The notes below the pieces were generated by a model. The model saw only the letters and a program-made list of their open reading frames with translations, did not search any database and was not told the DNA's origin. A stretch of 64,000 nucleotides of DNA, from contig NZ_QVMG01000001.1 in assembly GCF_010500925.1 (NCBI RefSeq), positions 1 through 64,000 on the forward strand, in the 5' to 3' direction. A program made the translations under genes and the position numbers. This stretch comes from Parabacteroides sp. 52 (GTDB lineage: Bacteria; Bacteroidota; Bacteroidia; Bacteroidales; Tannerellaceae). Of this stretch, positions 17,128 through 26,079 are shown piece after piece. Each line of letters opens with the position of its first letter. Positions within the stretch are counted from its first letter, which is position 1.

Positions 17128-18129
17128 ATGAAATTGATATATAAAAGCATACTGTTTCTTTTATTCGCGGTCTTTGCTATGGGGGGGAATGTATATGCAC
17201 AACGGACATTGATCGATGTTGCAGTTGATTCGGCATCCATACTTATAGGCGAGCAGACTCTCATGCGACTGACTGTTACGGCCGATAAAGATCGACCGGT
17301 ACATATATTGATACCCGCAGACACTTTGATGCGTGGGGTAGAGGTGGTCAATATAGGCAAACCGGACTCTACCTTTATTGAGAATAATCGTTTGTTGATC
17401 AAACAGGATTTATTGATTACTTCTTTTGATTCTTCTTTGTATTTATTGCCTCCCCTGAAGGTGATAGATGGGGTAGATACGGTCTATTCGAACCAGGTTG
17501 CATTGAAAGTATCCACCTTGCCAGTTAATGTGGATGCACCGGAAGAGTTCTACGATATCAAGGATGTATGGAAGCCTCCTTTTGTGTTGGCTGATTATTA
17601 TCCTATTATATTGGGTATTTTATTGGCGATCTTCCTGTTGTGTGTACTTGCTTATGTGATAAAACGTCTGCGTAGTAAGAAGTCTATTCTTCCGTTTAAG
17701 AAACCGGAGCCGCAGTTGCCCCCGCATGAGCAAGCTATTCTAGAACTCAATGAGATTAAGCAACAGAAGTTATGGCAACAAGGGCGTAATAAAGACTATT
17801 TTACGCTTATAACAGATACATTGCGCCGTTATATAACAGAACGCTTCGGTGCCAATGCCATGGAGATGACCTCGGGTGAGATATTAGACTTTATCCGGCA
17901 GGAAACAGAAGCTGAATCGGTTTATGATAACCTGAAACAGATATTGCAATTAGCCGACCTGGTTAAATTTGCTAAAATGCATCCGCTACCGGACGAGAAT
18001 GATTTGAGTATGATGAATGCGTATTTGTTCGTTAATCAGACAAAAAAAGAAGAAACGCCTCAAACCGCTGAAAAGTCGTTGGAGAAAGAAAATGATGAAA
18101 CGGACGAGTCAATTAAAAATCAAGAATAA
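17128..18129 (+). CDS. Bat-cluster membrane protein with signal peptide (BatD-like, function unknown)
   Basis: This 333-residue protein has an N-terminal signal peptide (LIYKSILFLLFAVFAMGG, then VYAQ) and a beta-rich extracytoplasmic domain (26-150) resembling the N-terminal part of BatD. One transmembrane helix lies near 158-180 (YYPIILGILLAIFLLCVLAYVI). A cytoplasmic helical region carries PPHEQAILELNEIKQQKLWQ and DTLRRYITERFG, patterns of the small helical domain found at the end of BatD-like proteins. The tail is acidic. It stands between the DUF58 gene and batA with 8 and 2 bp spacing, so it belongs to the operon. I do not know an accepted gene name. Confidence 0.75.
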   Translation: MKLIYKSILFLLFAVFAMGGNVYAQRTLIDVAVDSASILIGEQTLMRLTVTADKDRPVHILIPADTLMRGVEVVNIGKPDSTFIENNRLLIKQDLLITSFDSSLYLLPPLKVIDGVDTVYSNQVALKVSTLPVNVDAPEEFYDIKDVWKPPFVLADYYPIILGILLAIFLLCVLAYVIKRLRSKKSILPFKKPEPQLPPHEQAILELNEIKQQKLWQQGRNKDYFTLITDTLRRYITERFGANAMEMTSGEILDFIRQETEAESVYDNLKQILQLADLVKFAKMHPLPDENDLSMMNAYLFVNQTKKEETPQTAEKSLEKENDETDESIKNQE

Positions 18130-18131
18130 AA

Positions 18132-19118
18132 ATGGTATTTGCTAATCCCACATATCTCTATTTATTAGTATTACTTATTCCATTGACAGGATGGTATATT
18201 TACAAATTAAGTAAAAGTCAGGCAAGTCTGCAGGTCTCCTCTTCGGAAGCATTTGATTTGCCTCAGGCAACATCCTGGAAGGTCTATCTGCGCCATCTGC
18301 CTTTTGCCTTACGAATGGCTGCAATCGCTTTACTGATTGTTGTATTAGCCCGCCCACAATCAACGAACAGTTGGCAATCTTCCTCTACAGAAGGTATAGA
18401 TATAATGCTTGCCATGGATATATCCGGCAGTATGATGGCGGAAGATTTAAAACCGAACCGGTTGGAAGCATCCAAAGATGTGGCTGCCTCTTTTATCAAT
18501 GGTCGCCCGAACGATAATATAGGTTTGGTGCTTTTCTCCGGAGAGAGTTTTACCCAATGTCCTCTGACTACGGATCATACGGTGTTGTTGAACCTGTTTA
18601 AAGATATCCAAAGCGGGATGATTCAGGATGGGACGGCTATCGGTTTGGGACTGGCAAATGCAGTCAGCCGTATCAAAGACAGCCAAGCTATATCCAAAGT
18701 TATTATCTTGCTTACAGACGGTATGAATAACAGAGGAGAAATAGCCCCTATAACAGCCGCAGAAATAGCAAAAACCTTTGGTGTACGTGTGTATACGATT
18801 GGAGTTGGTACGCAGGGGACTGCTCCCCATCCTTTTCCAACGCCGTTTGGTGTTCAGTATCAGAATGTACCTGTAGAAATTGATGAACCGGCATTGAAGC
18901 AGATTTCTGCTATGACTGGCGGACAGTATTTCCGTGCGACAGATAATGCTACTCTGAAACAAATATATACTGAAATCGATCAGTTGGAAAAAACAAAGAT
19001 CAGTGTACAACAATTCAGTAAAAAACAAGAAGAGTATACATACTGGGCTTTATTGGTTTTTGCTTTGTTACTGATTGAGATCTTGTTGAGAAATACGTTG
19101 TTGAGAAATATTCCATAA
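18132..19118 (+). CDS. batA: vWA-domain membrane protein BatA
   Basis: The 328 residues comprise two N-terminal membrane helices (about 5-25 and 58-75), a vWA domain with the MIDAS motif DISGS (96-100) and downstream Thr/Asp ligands (LTDGMNNRG), and a last helix at the C-terminus (YTYWALLVFALLLIEILL). The N-terminus FANPTYLYLLVLLIPL is typical of BatA/BatB proteins. The vWA domain faces the periplasm by the expected topology. The Bat proteins were named for Bacteroides aerotolerance. The start codon is 2 bp after the previous stop, which suggests coupled translation. Confidence 0.93.
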   Translation: MVFANPTYLYLLVLLIPLTGWYIYKLSKSQASLQVSSSEAFDLPQATSWKVYLRHLPFALRMAAIALLIVVLARPQSTNSWQSSSTEGIDIMLAMDISGSMMAEDLKPNRLEASKDVAASFINGRPNDNIGLVLFSGESFTQCPLTTDHTVLLNLFKDIQSGMIQDGTAIGLGLANAVSRIKDSQAISKVIILLTDGMNNRGEIAPITAAEIAKTFGVRVYTIGVGTQGTAPHPFPTPFGVQYQNVPVEIDEPALKQISAMTGGQYFRATDNATLKQIYTEIDQLEKTKISVQQFSKKQEEYTYWALLVFALLLIEILLRNTLLRNIP

Positions 19119-19133
19119 ATAAAGAAAAGACTT

Positions 19134-20153
19134 ATGTTTCGTTTTGCAAATCCGGACTTTTTATATTTATTATGTATACTTCCCCTGCTTATAGGCTTTT
19201 ATATCTACTCAATTGTATGGAAGAGAAAGGCCGTTAAAAACTATGGGAATCCTGATTTACTCCAGGAGTTAATGCCAGAGGTATCTCCTAAACGGCAATA
19301 TCTGAAATTCTGGCTCTTATTTGCCGCTATAACATGTGTTATTTTTGTGATAGCCGGTCCGCAGTTTGGTTCTAAATTGGAGACTGTTAAACGTCAGGGG
19401 GTAGAAATAATGGTCTGCCTGGACGTTTCAAATTCCATGTTGGCCGAAGATGTGGCACCCAATCGGTTGGATAAGGCTAAACAGATGTTATCCCGTCTGA
19501 CGGATGGGTTTACCAATGATAAAGTGGGTCTGATTGTTTTTGCAGGAGATGCTTTTACCCAATTACCCATAACCTCGGATTATATATCGGCCAAGATGTT
19601 TTTATCGTCAATCAATCCTTCGATGGTCTCTTCTCAAGGCACAGCTATCGGAGCCGCTATTAATCTGGCGAATCGTTCGTTTACACCCAATGAAACTTCG
19701 GATAAAGCGATTATCTTGATTACAGATGGTGAAAACCATGAGGATGATGCGATTGGTGCGGCTAAAAAGGCGGCAGAAAAAGGCATACATGTGAATATTG
19801 TTGGAATGGGGCAACCTCAGGGTGCGCCTATCCCCATTGGAACGAATAATAATTTCTTGAAAGACAAAGAGGGAAATGTGGTTGTTACCAAATTAAATGA
19901 ACAGATGTGTCAAGAAATAGCTGCAGCAGGCAATGGTTTGTATGTGCGTGCAGACAATACCAATTCAGCGTTGAAGGCTCTGCAAAGTGAGATTGAGAAA
20001 ATGAATAAGTCCGAACAGGACAGTAAGATCTATTCAGAATATGATGAACAATTTCAGATACTAGCCTGGATAGTCTTATTTCTGTTAATAGCCGAATGTC
20101 TAACATTGGATCGGAAAAACCGGATATTCAGAAAAGTGAAACTATTCTCTTAA
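19134..20153 (+). CDS. batB: vWA-domain membrane protein BatB
   Basis: This 339-residue paralogue of the preceding BatA has the same plan: FANPDFLYLLCILPLLIG at the N-terminus, a second helix near 59-75, and the MIDAS motif DVSNS (97-101, with N in place of the more usual G). LITDGENHEDDA supplies further ligands, and a C-terminal helix (QILAWIVLFLLIAECLTL) closes the protein. BatA and BatB are usually encoded side by side and probably form a membrane complex with the TPR protein BatC. Confidence 0.92.
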   Translation: MFRFANPDFLYLLCILPLLIGFYIYSIVWKRKAVKNYGNPDLLQELMPEVSPKRQYLKFWLLFAAITCVIFVIAGPQFGSKLETVKRQGVEIMVCLDVSNSMLAEDVAPNRLDKAKQMLSRLTDGFTNDKVGLIVFAGDAFTQLPITSDYISAKMFLSSINPSMVSSQGTAIGAAINLANRSFTPNETSDKAIILITDGENHEDDAIGAAKKAAEKGIHVNIVGMGQPQGAPIPIGTNNNFLKDKEGNVVVTKLNEQMCQEIAAAGNGLYVRADNTNSALKALQSEIEKMNKSEQDSKIYSEYDEQFQILAWIVLFLLIAECLTLDRKNRIFRKVKLFS

Positions 20154-20167
20154 ATAAGTTGATAGCG

Positions 20168-20920
20168 ATGAGACATAAACAAAACACAATTATATGGATG
20201 ATAGCATTTCTACTTTGTCATGGAGTAGTATTTGCACAAAAAGCGGAACGTAAGAATGTACGGGAAGGGAACAAACTCTATCATGACGAAAAGTATACCG
20301 AATCGGAAATTGCTTTTAGAAAAAGTGTGGATGTAAATCCGCGTTCCACGGAAGGTATGTATAACCTGGGGAATGCCCTTTATAAACAGAATAAATTGCC
20401 GGAAGCAGCAGAGCAATATCAGTTGGTTGCCGGACAAGGGGAAAAGTTACTTCAGACTGAGGAAGGCAAGGCGCATTTATCAGAAGTATACCATAATACC
20501 GGAAACATCTTTATGCAAAATAAAGACTACGGGAAAAGTGTGGAAGCCTATAAACAAGCGCTTCGTTTGAATCCGAAAGATGATGAAACCCGCTATAACC
20601 TGGCCTTAGCCCAGAAACTACTGCAAGATCAACAAAATGAAGATCAGAACCAGGATCAGCAAAATGAGGATAAGGATAAAGATGAAAAGAAAGAGGATGA
20701 GAATAAAGATCAACAACAAGATCAGCAGCAGCAACAACAACAGGATGAAAACAAAGAAGATAAAACCCAGGAACAGGAGCAACCCAATGAACAGATGAGT
20801 CAGGATAATGCACAACAAATATTGGATGCCTTCCTGCAAGATGAAAAAGACACACAGGAAAAAGTGAAACAGGCGCAACAACAACAGCAGGAACGTCGCC
20901 GCAGTGAAAAAGAATGGTAA
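20168..20920 (+). CDS. batC: TPR protein BatC with Gln/Asp-rich tail
   Basis: This 250-residue exported protein has a signal peptide (IIWMIAFLLCHGVVFAQ). Two or three tetratricopeptide repeats follow between about 30 and 150 (EGMYNLGNALYKQNKLPEAAEQY and AYKQALRLNPKDDETRYNLA). The tail (about 155-245) is a low-complexity stretch rich in Gln, Asp, Glu and Lys, probably disordered. The upstream in-frame ATG at 20096 lies inside batB and is rejected because it precedes the signal peptide by 24 non-hydrophobic residues. The TPRs suggest a scaffold for BatA/BatB. Confidence 0.88.
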   Translation: MRHKQNTIIWMIAFLLCHGVVFAQKAERKNVREGNKLYHDEKYTESEIAFRKSVDVNPRSTEGMYNLGNALYKQNKLPEAAEQYQLVAGQGEKLLQTEEGKAHLSEVYHNTGNIFMQNKDYGKSVEAYKQALRLNPKDDETRYNLALAQKLLQDQQNEDQNQDQQNEDKDKDEKKEDENKDQQQDQQQQQQQDENKEDKTQEQEQPNEQMSQDNAQQILDAFLQDEKDTQEKVKQAQQQQQERRRSEKEW

Positions 20921-20949
20921 TTGATAAAACGAAAAAATAGATATATATA

Positions 20950-22770
20950 ATGAGGAAGATTATTTTCTTATTTATTCTTATAGTAGCTACCGGAATTACT
21001 TATTTACAGGCAGCGGATGTTGTCTTTAAAGCAATAGCTCCGGAAGCAGTAGTCGTAGGGGAACAATTCCGGTTAACCTATACCGTAAATGCCGAAGCAA
21101 AAGATTTACGCGTACAGGGGGAGATGTCGGATTTTGACGTATTGATGGGACCAACCCCTTCGACGTCTTATAGTTCAAGTTGGGTGAATGGTAAAAGTTC
21201 CAGTGAGGTATCCAATTCATTTACGTATATTCTGATGGCAAAGAAGGAAGGTACATTTAATCTTCCTCCGGCAACGATCAAGGTGAATAATTCGACTTAC
21301 ACCTCCAACGGGGTGACTGTCAGGGTATTGCCGCAAGATAAAGTCAATGAAGCTGCATCCCAGAATCAAGGAAATGCATCCGGCGTATCTGATAAGGATA
21401 TTTTTATGCGTATGCATGTTTCCAGCCGGAATGTTTTTGAGCAAGAAGCTATACTGGTTTCATTCAAATTGTATTTCATTGTAGCACCGGCTATTGAAAA
21501 TCTGAAATTCCCCGAATTTGAAGGTTTTTGGGTGCAGGAGATAGAACAATCCAAAGACGGAATACAAACCAAATTGGAAAATTATAATGGACGGAATTAC
21601 CAAACAGCGGTATTGAAACAAGTGTTATTATTTCCCCAGCGACCGGGAAAACTTACTATTGAAGGTGGAACATATGATGTAAATGTACGTGTGGCTCGTC
21701 CCCAGCAAAGGTCACGTAGCTTATTCGATGACTTATTCGATAATATGTACACCAATGTAAAGAAAACCTTAACTACATCGCCTGTGACAATTGATGTGAA
21801 AACATTGCCTTCCGGAAAGCCGGCATCCTTCTCAGGAGATGTAGGGAATTATACGATGACATCAAGTATCAATGCAACGAATCTGAAAGCGAATGAAGCG
21901 ATCACAATTAAAGTAAAGATTGCAGGAACAGGGAATATCAAACTTATCAAGAGTCCGGAAGTGAAATTCCCGAATGATTTTGATATCTATGATCCCAAAG
22001 TAACACCGGATGTAAAAATAACCTCTGCAGGTGTCAGTGGTAGTAAAACAATTGAATACATGGCCATCCCCCGTTTTGGCGGTGATTTTGAGATTCCGGC
22101 TATTCAGTTTTCGTATTTCGATCCTAAGGCAGGATCTTATAAAACACTAAATAGTGAACCCTATAAAATCCATGTGGAAAAAGGAGAAGGAGATGTTGCA
22201 GCCGGTCCGGCAGTAACGAATTTTACGAATCGGGAGAATGTTCGTTTTTTAGGACAGGATATACGTTTCCTTAAAGTAAAAGGAGTCTCTTTTGTCTCTA
22301 CTGATGATATTTTCTTCGGCTCTTTTATGTATTATATGTGTTATCTGATTCCGGCACTTTTGTTTATTGTCTTTTTCTTTATCTATCGCAAACAAATAAA
22401 AGACAATGCCAATATCGCCTTGGTACGAACGAAGAAGGCGAATAAAATGGCTGTGAAACGTTTGAAGAATGCCGGCAAACTGATGAAAGAAAATAAAAAG
22501 GAAGCATTTTATGATGAAGTATTACGTGCTTTGTGGGGATACTTAAGTGATAAGTTAAATATACCCCAGTCGGCTTTGTCCAAAGATAATGTGGAGACAG
22601 AATTATCTAAATATGGGGTAGATGAAGTATTGATCAGAGAGTTTATGGATATTCTGAATACTTGCGAATTTGCACGTTATGCCCCCTCTCAGGCGTCGGA
22701 TGCCATGGATAAATTGTATGAACTGACAGTGGATGCCATTGGTAAAATGGAAAACACAATTAAAAAGTAA
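20950..22770 (+). CDS. batD: BatD oxygen-tolerance protein
   Basis: This 606-residue protein has a signal peptide (IIFLFILIVATGITYLQA). A long beta-rich extracytoplasmic region follows (to about 455) with the family segments ADVVFKAIAPEAVVVGEQFRL-type start, FWVQEIEQSKDG and IEGGTYDVNVRV. A transmembrane helix lies near 458-478 (YYMCYLIPALLFIVFFFIYR). The cytoplasmic helical domain (500-606) carries FYDEVLRALWGYLSDKLNIP. BatD is thought to assist the vWA proteins at the membrane surface. The stop codon is 5 bp before the chosen batE start, so the two are coupled. Confidence 0.9.
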   Translation: MRKIIFLFILIVATGITYLQAADVVFKAIAPEAVVVGEQFRLTYTVNAEAKDLRVQGEMSDFDVLMGPTPSTSYSSSWVNGKSSSEVSNSFTYILMAKKEGTFNLPPATIKVNNSTYTSNGVTVRVLPQDKVNEAASQNQGNASGVSDKDIFMRMHVSSRNVFEQEAILVSFKLYFIVAPAIENLKFPEFEGFWVQEIEQSKDGIQTKLENYNGRNYQTAVLKQVLLFPQRPGKLTIEGGTYDVNVRVARPQQRSRSLFDDLFDNMYTNVKKTLTTSPVTIDVKTLPSGKPASFSGDVGNYTMTSSINATNLKANEAITIKVKIAGTGNIKLIKSPEVKFPNDFDIYDPKVTPDVKITSAGVSGSKTIEYMAIPRFGGDFEIPAIQFSYFDPKAGSYKTLNSEPYKIHVEKGEGDVAAGPAVTNFTNRENVRFLGQDIRFLKVKGVSFVSTDDIFFGSFMYYMCYLIPALLFIVFFFIYRKQIKDNANIALVRTKKANKMAVKRLKNAGKLMKENKKEAFYDEVLRALWGYLSDKLNIPQSALSKDNVETELSKYGVDEVLIREFMDILNTCEFARYAPSQASDAMDKLYELTVDAIGKMENTIKK

Positions 22771-22774
22771 AAAG

Positions 22775-23542
22775 ATGAAAACTGGAATATATATGAAAAA
22801 GATACTCTTGCTTTTATTGATTCAATACTTGGCAATACCATTATATGCCCAGGAGGCTAGACTAAAGGAGGCAGAGACATCCTATTCTCAGGGAGAATAT
22901 GCCCAGGCTATTGAACAATATGAATCTCTATTGAAAGAATATGGAGAATCTTCGCAAGTCTATTACAATTTGGGAAATGCCTACTATAAAACAGGGCAGG
23001 TAGCACCGGCTATATTAAATTATGAACGGGCTTTGTTACTGGATCCGGGAGATAAGGATATCCGGTTTAACCTTCAAATGGCCAAAGAAAAGACGATTGA
23101 TCGGATCGAACCGATAGGGGAGTTTTTCTTAATGAAATGGTTTCATTCCATTCAGAATATGGGAGCTGCTGATTCTTGGGCAAGGATGGGGATTGTAAGT
23201 TTTATTCTGTTTATAGGTTGTCTTCTCTTGTTTTTCTTCTCTCGTTGGCTGCGTCTGAAAAAAACTGGGTTTTACCTGGGAGGTTTTTTCTTACTTATAG
23301 TCATAGTCAGTAATGTGTTTGCACATAATCAAAAAAGAGAACTGAAAAACCGTACCGAAGGTATTGTCTTTTCCCAAACAGTCACTGTTAAAAGTTCACC
23401 GGATGCCAGTGGTACAGATCTTTTCATTTTGCATGAAGGAACGAAAGTATCTGTTAAAAGCACATTGGGTGAATGGAATGAAATAGAGTTAGAAGATGGC
23501 AATATAGGATGGATGCCGAAAAAAGATATTGAAATAATCTAA
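22775..23542 (+). CDS. batE: BatE, TPR and SH3-domain membrane protein
   Basis: This 255-residue protein has a signal peptide (KKILLLLLIQYLAIPLYAQ) and TPR repeats over about 25-110 (SQVYYNLGNAYYKTGQVAPA and NYERALLLDPGDKDIRFNLQ). Two transmembrane helices lie near 135-185, and a C-terminal bacterial SH3-like domain (VTVKSSPDASGTDLFILHEG, then GWMPKKDIEII) ends the protein. This architecture is standard for BatE. The earlier in-frame ATG at 22733 lies within batD; 22775 is the first ATG after the batD stop, and 22793 is possible too. The gene is 3 bp from the PAP2 gene, so the operon appears to continue. Confidence 0.88.
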   Translation: MKTGIYMKKILLLLLIQYLAIPLYAQEARLKEAETSYSQGEYAQAIEQYESLLKEYGESSQVYYNLGNAYYKTGQVAPAILNYERALLLDPGDKDIRFNLQMAKEKTIDRIEPIGEFFLMKWFHSIQNMGAADSWARMGIVSFILFIGCLLLFFFSRWLRLKKTGFYLGGFFLLIVIVSNVFAHNQKRELKNRTEGIVFSQTVTVKSSPDASGTDLFILHEGTKVSVKSTLGEWNEIELEDGNIGWMPKKDIEII

Positions 23543-23545
23543 TAC

Positions 23546-24247
23546 ATGCTGGAAAGAATACTGGATTATGAACGGGAATGGTTCTTTCTGTTAAATGGTA
23601 GTGATTCTGCCTTTCTGGATCATGTCATGTGGCTGTATTCCGGAAAGATCGTTTGGCTACCTCTGGCTTTCTTTCTTCTGATCGTATTGGTTTATAAGAA
23701 AAATTGGCGGGAGTCACTATTGATTCTCTTAGCCATTGCTTTGGTGGTAACCTTATGTGATCAATTTGCTTCCCATCTTATCAAACCTTCCTTTTTGCGT
23801 TTTCGTCCGACGCATCATCCGGCATTTATGCATGAGGTTCAAACCGTATTCGGGTATAGAGGCGGATTGTATGGGTTTATCTCCAGTCATGCAGCGAATG
23901 CTTTTGGTTTTGCTATGTTTATGACCCTGTTGTTTAGATACCGTCCTTTATTTACAACTGTTATCTTCCTATGGGCTATGATTACAGCCTATACGCGCAT
24001 TTACCTGGGAGTACATTTTATTACTGATATCATACCGGGAGCCATTGCCGGAATAGTTTTCGGATATCTGGTCTACCATTTATACATATATGTCCGGAAA
24101 AAGCTCTTGGGAAGAGGAGGAAAAGACTTACCTGCTCCTGCTTCTTTGTATTCAATTACCCGCCAACGTCTTATCGTATGGGGTATTTTCCTTACGGTAG
24201 TCATGCTGATGATATTCCATACGCAATTGGTCGCTTTATTGAGGTAG
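23546..24247 (+). CDS. PAP2-family membrane phosphatase (lipid or undecaprenyl-PP phosphatase-like)
   Basis: This 233-residue integral membrane protein with five to six helices carries the three phosphatase motifs: K-x6-RP (KPSFLRFRP), the central SSH (GFISSHAANAFG) and R-x5-H-x3-D (RIYLGVHFITD). It removes phosphate from lipid phosphates; the exact substrate (undecaprenyl pyrophosphate, phosphatidylglycerophosphate or lipid A) is not evident. The last helix (LIVWGIFLTVVMLMIFH) follows a basic linker. The start codon follows batE by 3 bp, so it is probably the last gene of the Bat operon. Confidence 0.9.
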   Translation: MLERILDYEREWFFLLNGSDSAFLDHVMWLYSGKIVWLPLAFFLLIVLVYKKNWRESLLILLAIALVVTLCDQFASHLIKPSFLRFRPTHHPAFMHEVQTVFGYRGGLYGFISSHAANAFGFAMFMTLLFRYRPLFTTVIFLWAMITAYTRIYLGVHFITDIIPGAIAGIVFGYLVYHLYIYVRKKLLGRGGKDLPAPASLYSITRQRLIVWGIFLTVVMLMIFHTQLVALLR

Positions 24248-24373
24248 AGGTAATGAATTTCATGCCGTAAAGCATGTTAATTTTGAGATTATTAATTTGT
24301 CCTACTAACATATATTGATTAAGTTAGTGGCATAATAAGAAACAAGAATATAAACCTTATAAATAAAGAGACC

Positions 24374-24649
24374 ATGACAAAAACAATCACTTTTAATGAG
24401 TTACGTAAGCTGAAAGACAGTCTACCCGACGGAAGTACTCACCGTATAGCAGATGAATTAGGTTTATCTGTCGAAACTGTTCGAAATTATTTTGGGGGAC
24501 AAAACTTCAAAGATGGTAAAAGTTGCGGTATTCATATGGAACCAGGACCCAATGGAGGATTAGTCGTTTTAGATGATATAACCATATACGAACGTGCTTT
24601 GGATATATTGGCAGAGAGCCAGGATACATCTGAAGTGCCGCAAGCGTAA
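24374..24649 (+). CDS. Small helix-turn-helix protein, function unknown
   Basis: This 91-residue protein has a likely helix-turn-helix at 10-45 (ELRKLKDSLPDGSTHRIADE, then LGLSVETVRNYFGG), similar to a LacI/XRE-like recognition unit. A short glycine-containing beta segment follows (GIHMEPGPNGGLVVLDD), then a helix ITIYERALDILAES. I think homologues occur widely in Bacteroidales as short single-domain DNA-binding proteins, but no function is known to me. It is transcribed alone and followed by a good terminator. A role as local regulator of the PAP2 or Usp genes is possible but unsupported. Confidence 0.75.
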   Translation: MTKTITFNELRKLKDSLPDGSTHRIADELGLSVETVRNYFGGQNFKDGKSCGIHMEPGPNGGLVVLDDITIYERALDILAESQDTSEVPQA

Positions 24650-24669
24650 CCCGTTGACAACATAGTATG

Positions 24670-24709
24670 AAGTCCCACAGCTACCATGAAGGCTTTGGGA
24701 CTTTTTTGT
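24670..24709 (+). terminator. Terminator after the small HTH gene
   Basis: AAGTCCCA and TGGGACTT form an 8-bp perfect stem followed by T residues, about 20 bp after the stop codon. Confidence 0.8.
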
Positions 24710-24762
24710 AACTTTTTATTTGTCGAATTTGTTTAATGTATATATAATAAAAAAGTGTAATC

Positions 24763-25875
24763 ATGGAAGATAAATTAATAACAATAGCCATTCATACCTA
24801 TGAAAAGGCTCAGATCTTGAAAACGATCCTGGAAACAGAAGGGATAGAGGTGTATATTCATAATGTGAATCAGATACAACCGGTTATCTCAGCAGGGGTA
24901 CGTGTACGAATAAAAGAGAGTGACCTGCCGCATGCCCTGCGCATTATTGAGGATACCCAATGGGCAGTAGATTCACCGGAAAAGGAGGGGAAAGAGGATA
25001 AACAAAAAAAGATTCTCATACCGATAGACTTCTCTGACTATTCGATAAAAGCCTGTGAGATAGGATTGAATTATGCATACGAGATGAAAGCGGAAGTGAT
25101 GCTTATGCATGCCTATTTTAGCCCTTATTTTCCATCCGCAGTGCCTATTGGTGATTCATTGGTCTATCAGGTGAATGAAGAAGAATCGGTCTCTCAGATA
25201 TTGAAACGGGTACAAGTGGATATGGAAAACCTCTGTACACTGATAAAACGGAAAATAGAAGCAGGAGAACTCCCCAAAGTCAAATACGACTATATTTTAC
25301 GGGAAGGATTGCCCGAAGAGGAAATTATTGCTTATAGCAAAGACTATAATCCAACCTTGATAATAATGGGTACACGCGGGAAGAATCAGAAAGAAATGGA
25401 TTTGATTGGAAGCGTTACCGGAGAAGTTATCGAAGCAAACAGGATCCCCGTTCTGGCTATTCCGGAAAATGTACCTTTTACCGATCTAAAGGAGGTAAAG
25501 AATATCGGATTTGCCACTTCTTTCAATCAAAAAGATCTATTATTGTTTGATAAATTCATGGAGATAATAAAAGGATACAATCCGCATATCCATTTATTTA
25601 ATGTGTCGACAAGTAAAGATGAGTGGAATGAAATACGTTTGACAGGTGTGACGGAATATTTCAAAAAACAATACCCGGATGCGAATATCTCTCATACCGT
25701 TTTGGCAGATGGGGACCTTCTTTTAGCTGTAGAGAAATTTGTTCGTGATAATCATATTGATATCCTGACGATAAGTACCCAAAGGCGAAATATCCTGGCC
25801 CGCATGTTTAATCCGAGCATGGCTCGGAAGATGCTATTTCATACAGATACTCCTTTATTAATCATGCATACCTGA
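24763..25875 (+). CDS. DUF2007 plus double universal-stress-protein fusion
   Basis: The 370 residues show an N-terminal DUF2007-type (GlnB-like) domain (1-70: ITIAIHTYEKAQILKTILET, later SAGVRVRIKESDLPHALRII). A complete UspA domain follows (84-230), beginning KILIPIDFSDYSIKACEIGL and ending with the nucleotide-loop pattern MGTRGKNQKEMDLIGSVTGE (G-x2-G-x9-G-S/T type). A second, weaker Usp half covers about 240-370 (IDILTISTQRRNILARMF; the glycine loop is not conserved). The first Usp domain could bind ATP; the second looks degenerate. Role: stress or energy sensing by analogy only. It is monocistronic, ended by a hairpin. Confidence 0.82.
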   Translation: MEDKLITIAIHTYEKAQILKTILETEGIEVYIHNVNQIQPVISAGVRVRIKESDLPHALRIIEDTQWAVDSPEKEGKEDKQKKILIPIDFSDYSIKACEIGLNYAYEMKAEVMLMHAYFSPYFPSAVPIGDSLVYQVNEEESVSQILKRVQVDMENLCTLIKRKIEAGELPKVKYDYILREGLPEEEIIAYSKDYNPTLIIMGTRGKNQKEMDLIGSVTGEVIEANRIPVLAIPENVPFTDLKEVKNIGFATSFNQKDLLLFDKFMEIIKGYNPHIHLFNVSTSKDEWNEIRLTGVTEYFKKQYPDANISHTVLADGDLLLAVEKFVRDNHIDILTISTQRRNILARMFNPSMARKMLFHTDTPLLIMHT

Positions 25876-25913
25876 TTTTTAAAGTCTCGGATAAAAAAAG
25901 ACTGAATCTCATG

Positions 25914-25940
25914 AACAAAAGATATTTTCTTTTGTTTTAA
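25914..25940 (+). terminator. Hairpin after the Usp gene
   Basis: AACAAAAGA and TCTTTTGTT are perfect inverted arms with a 5-nt loop and T-rich flank, 39 bp after the stop codon. An A-rich stretch precedes it. Confidence 0.55.
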
Positions 25941-26002
25941 TAGTAAAGAGAATTAGTTAGTAGTATTTGTTTTTTCATATAAGTAGAGTTTGTTATTTGT
26001 TG

Positions 26003-26043
26003 TCCGTATATAGCTGTGAAGTTGTATACGGATTCTTTTTTTT
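26003..26043 (+). terminator. Strong hairpin terminator between the Usp gene and array B
   Basis: TCCGTATA and TATACGGA form an 8-bp stem followed by TTC and eight or more T residues. It may end read-through from the Usp gene or mark a short transcript not otherwise recognised. Confidence 0.65.
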
Positions 26044-26079
26044 GTAATAAACAGCTTTTTTCCGTGATAAAATAAAATT

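Noticed and set aside
20618..20884. Hydrophobic open frame on the minus strand inside batC
   Set aside because: It is the mirror of the Gln/Asp/Glu/Lys-rich tail codons, which read as Leu/Ile/Phe on the other strand.
15166..24247. The MoxR/vWA cluster as a defence system
   Set aside because: MoxR-vWA sets occur in some defence systems, but gene order, signal peptides and TPR/SH3 partners identify the Bat cluster.
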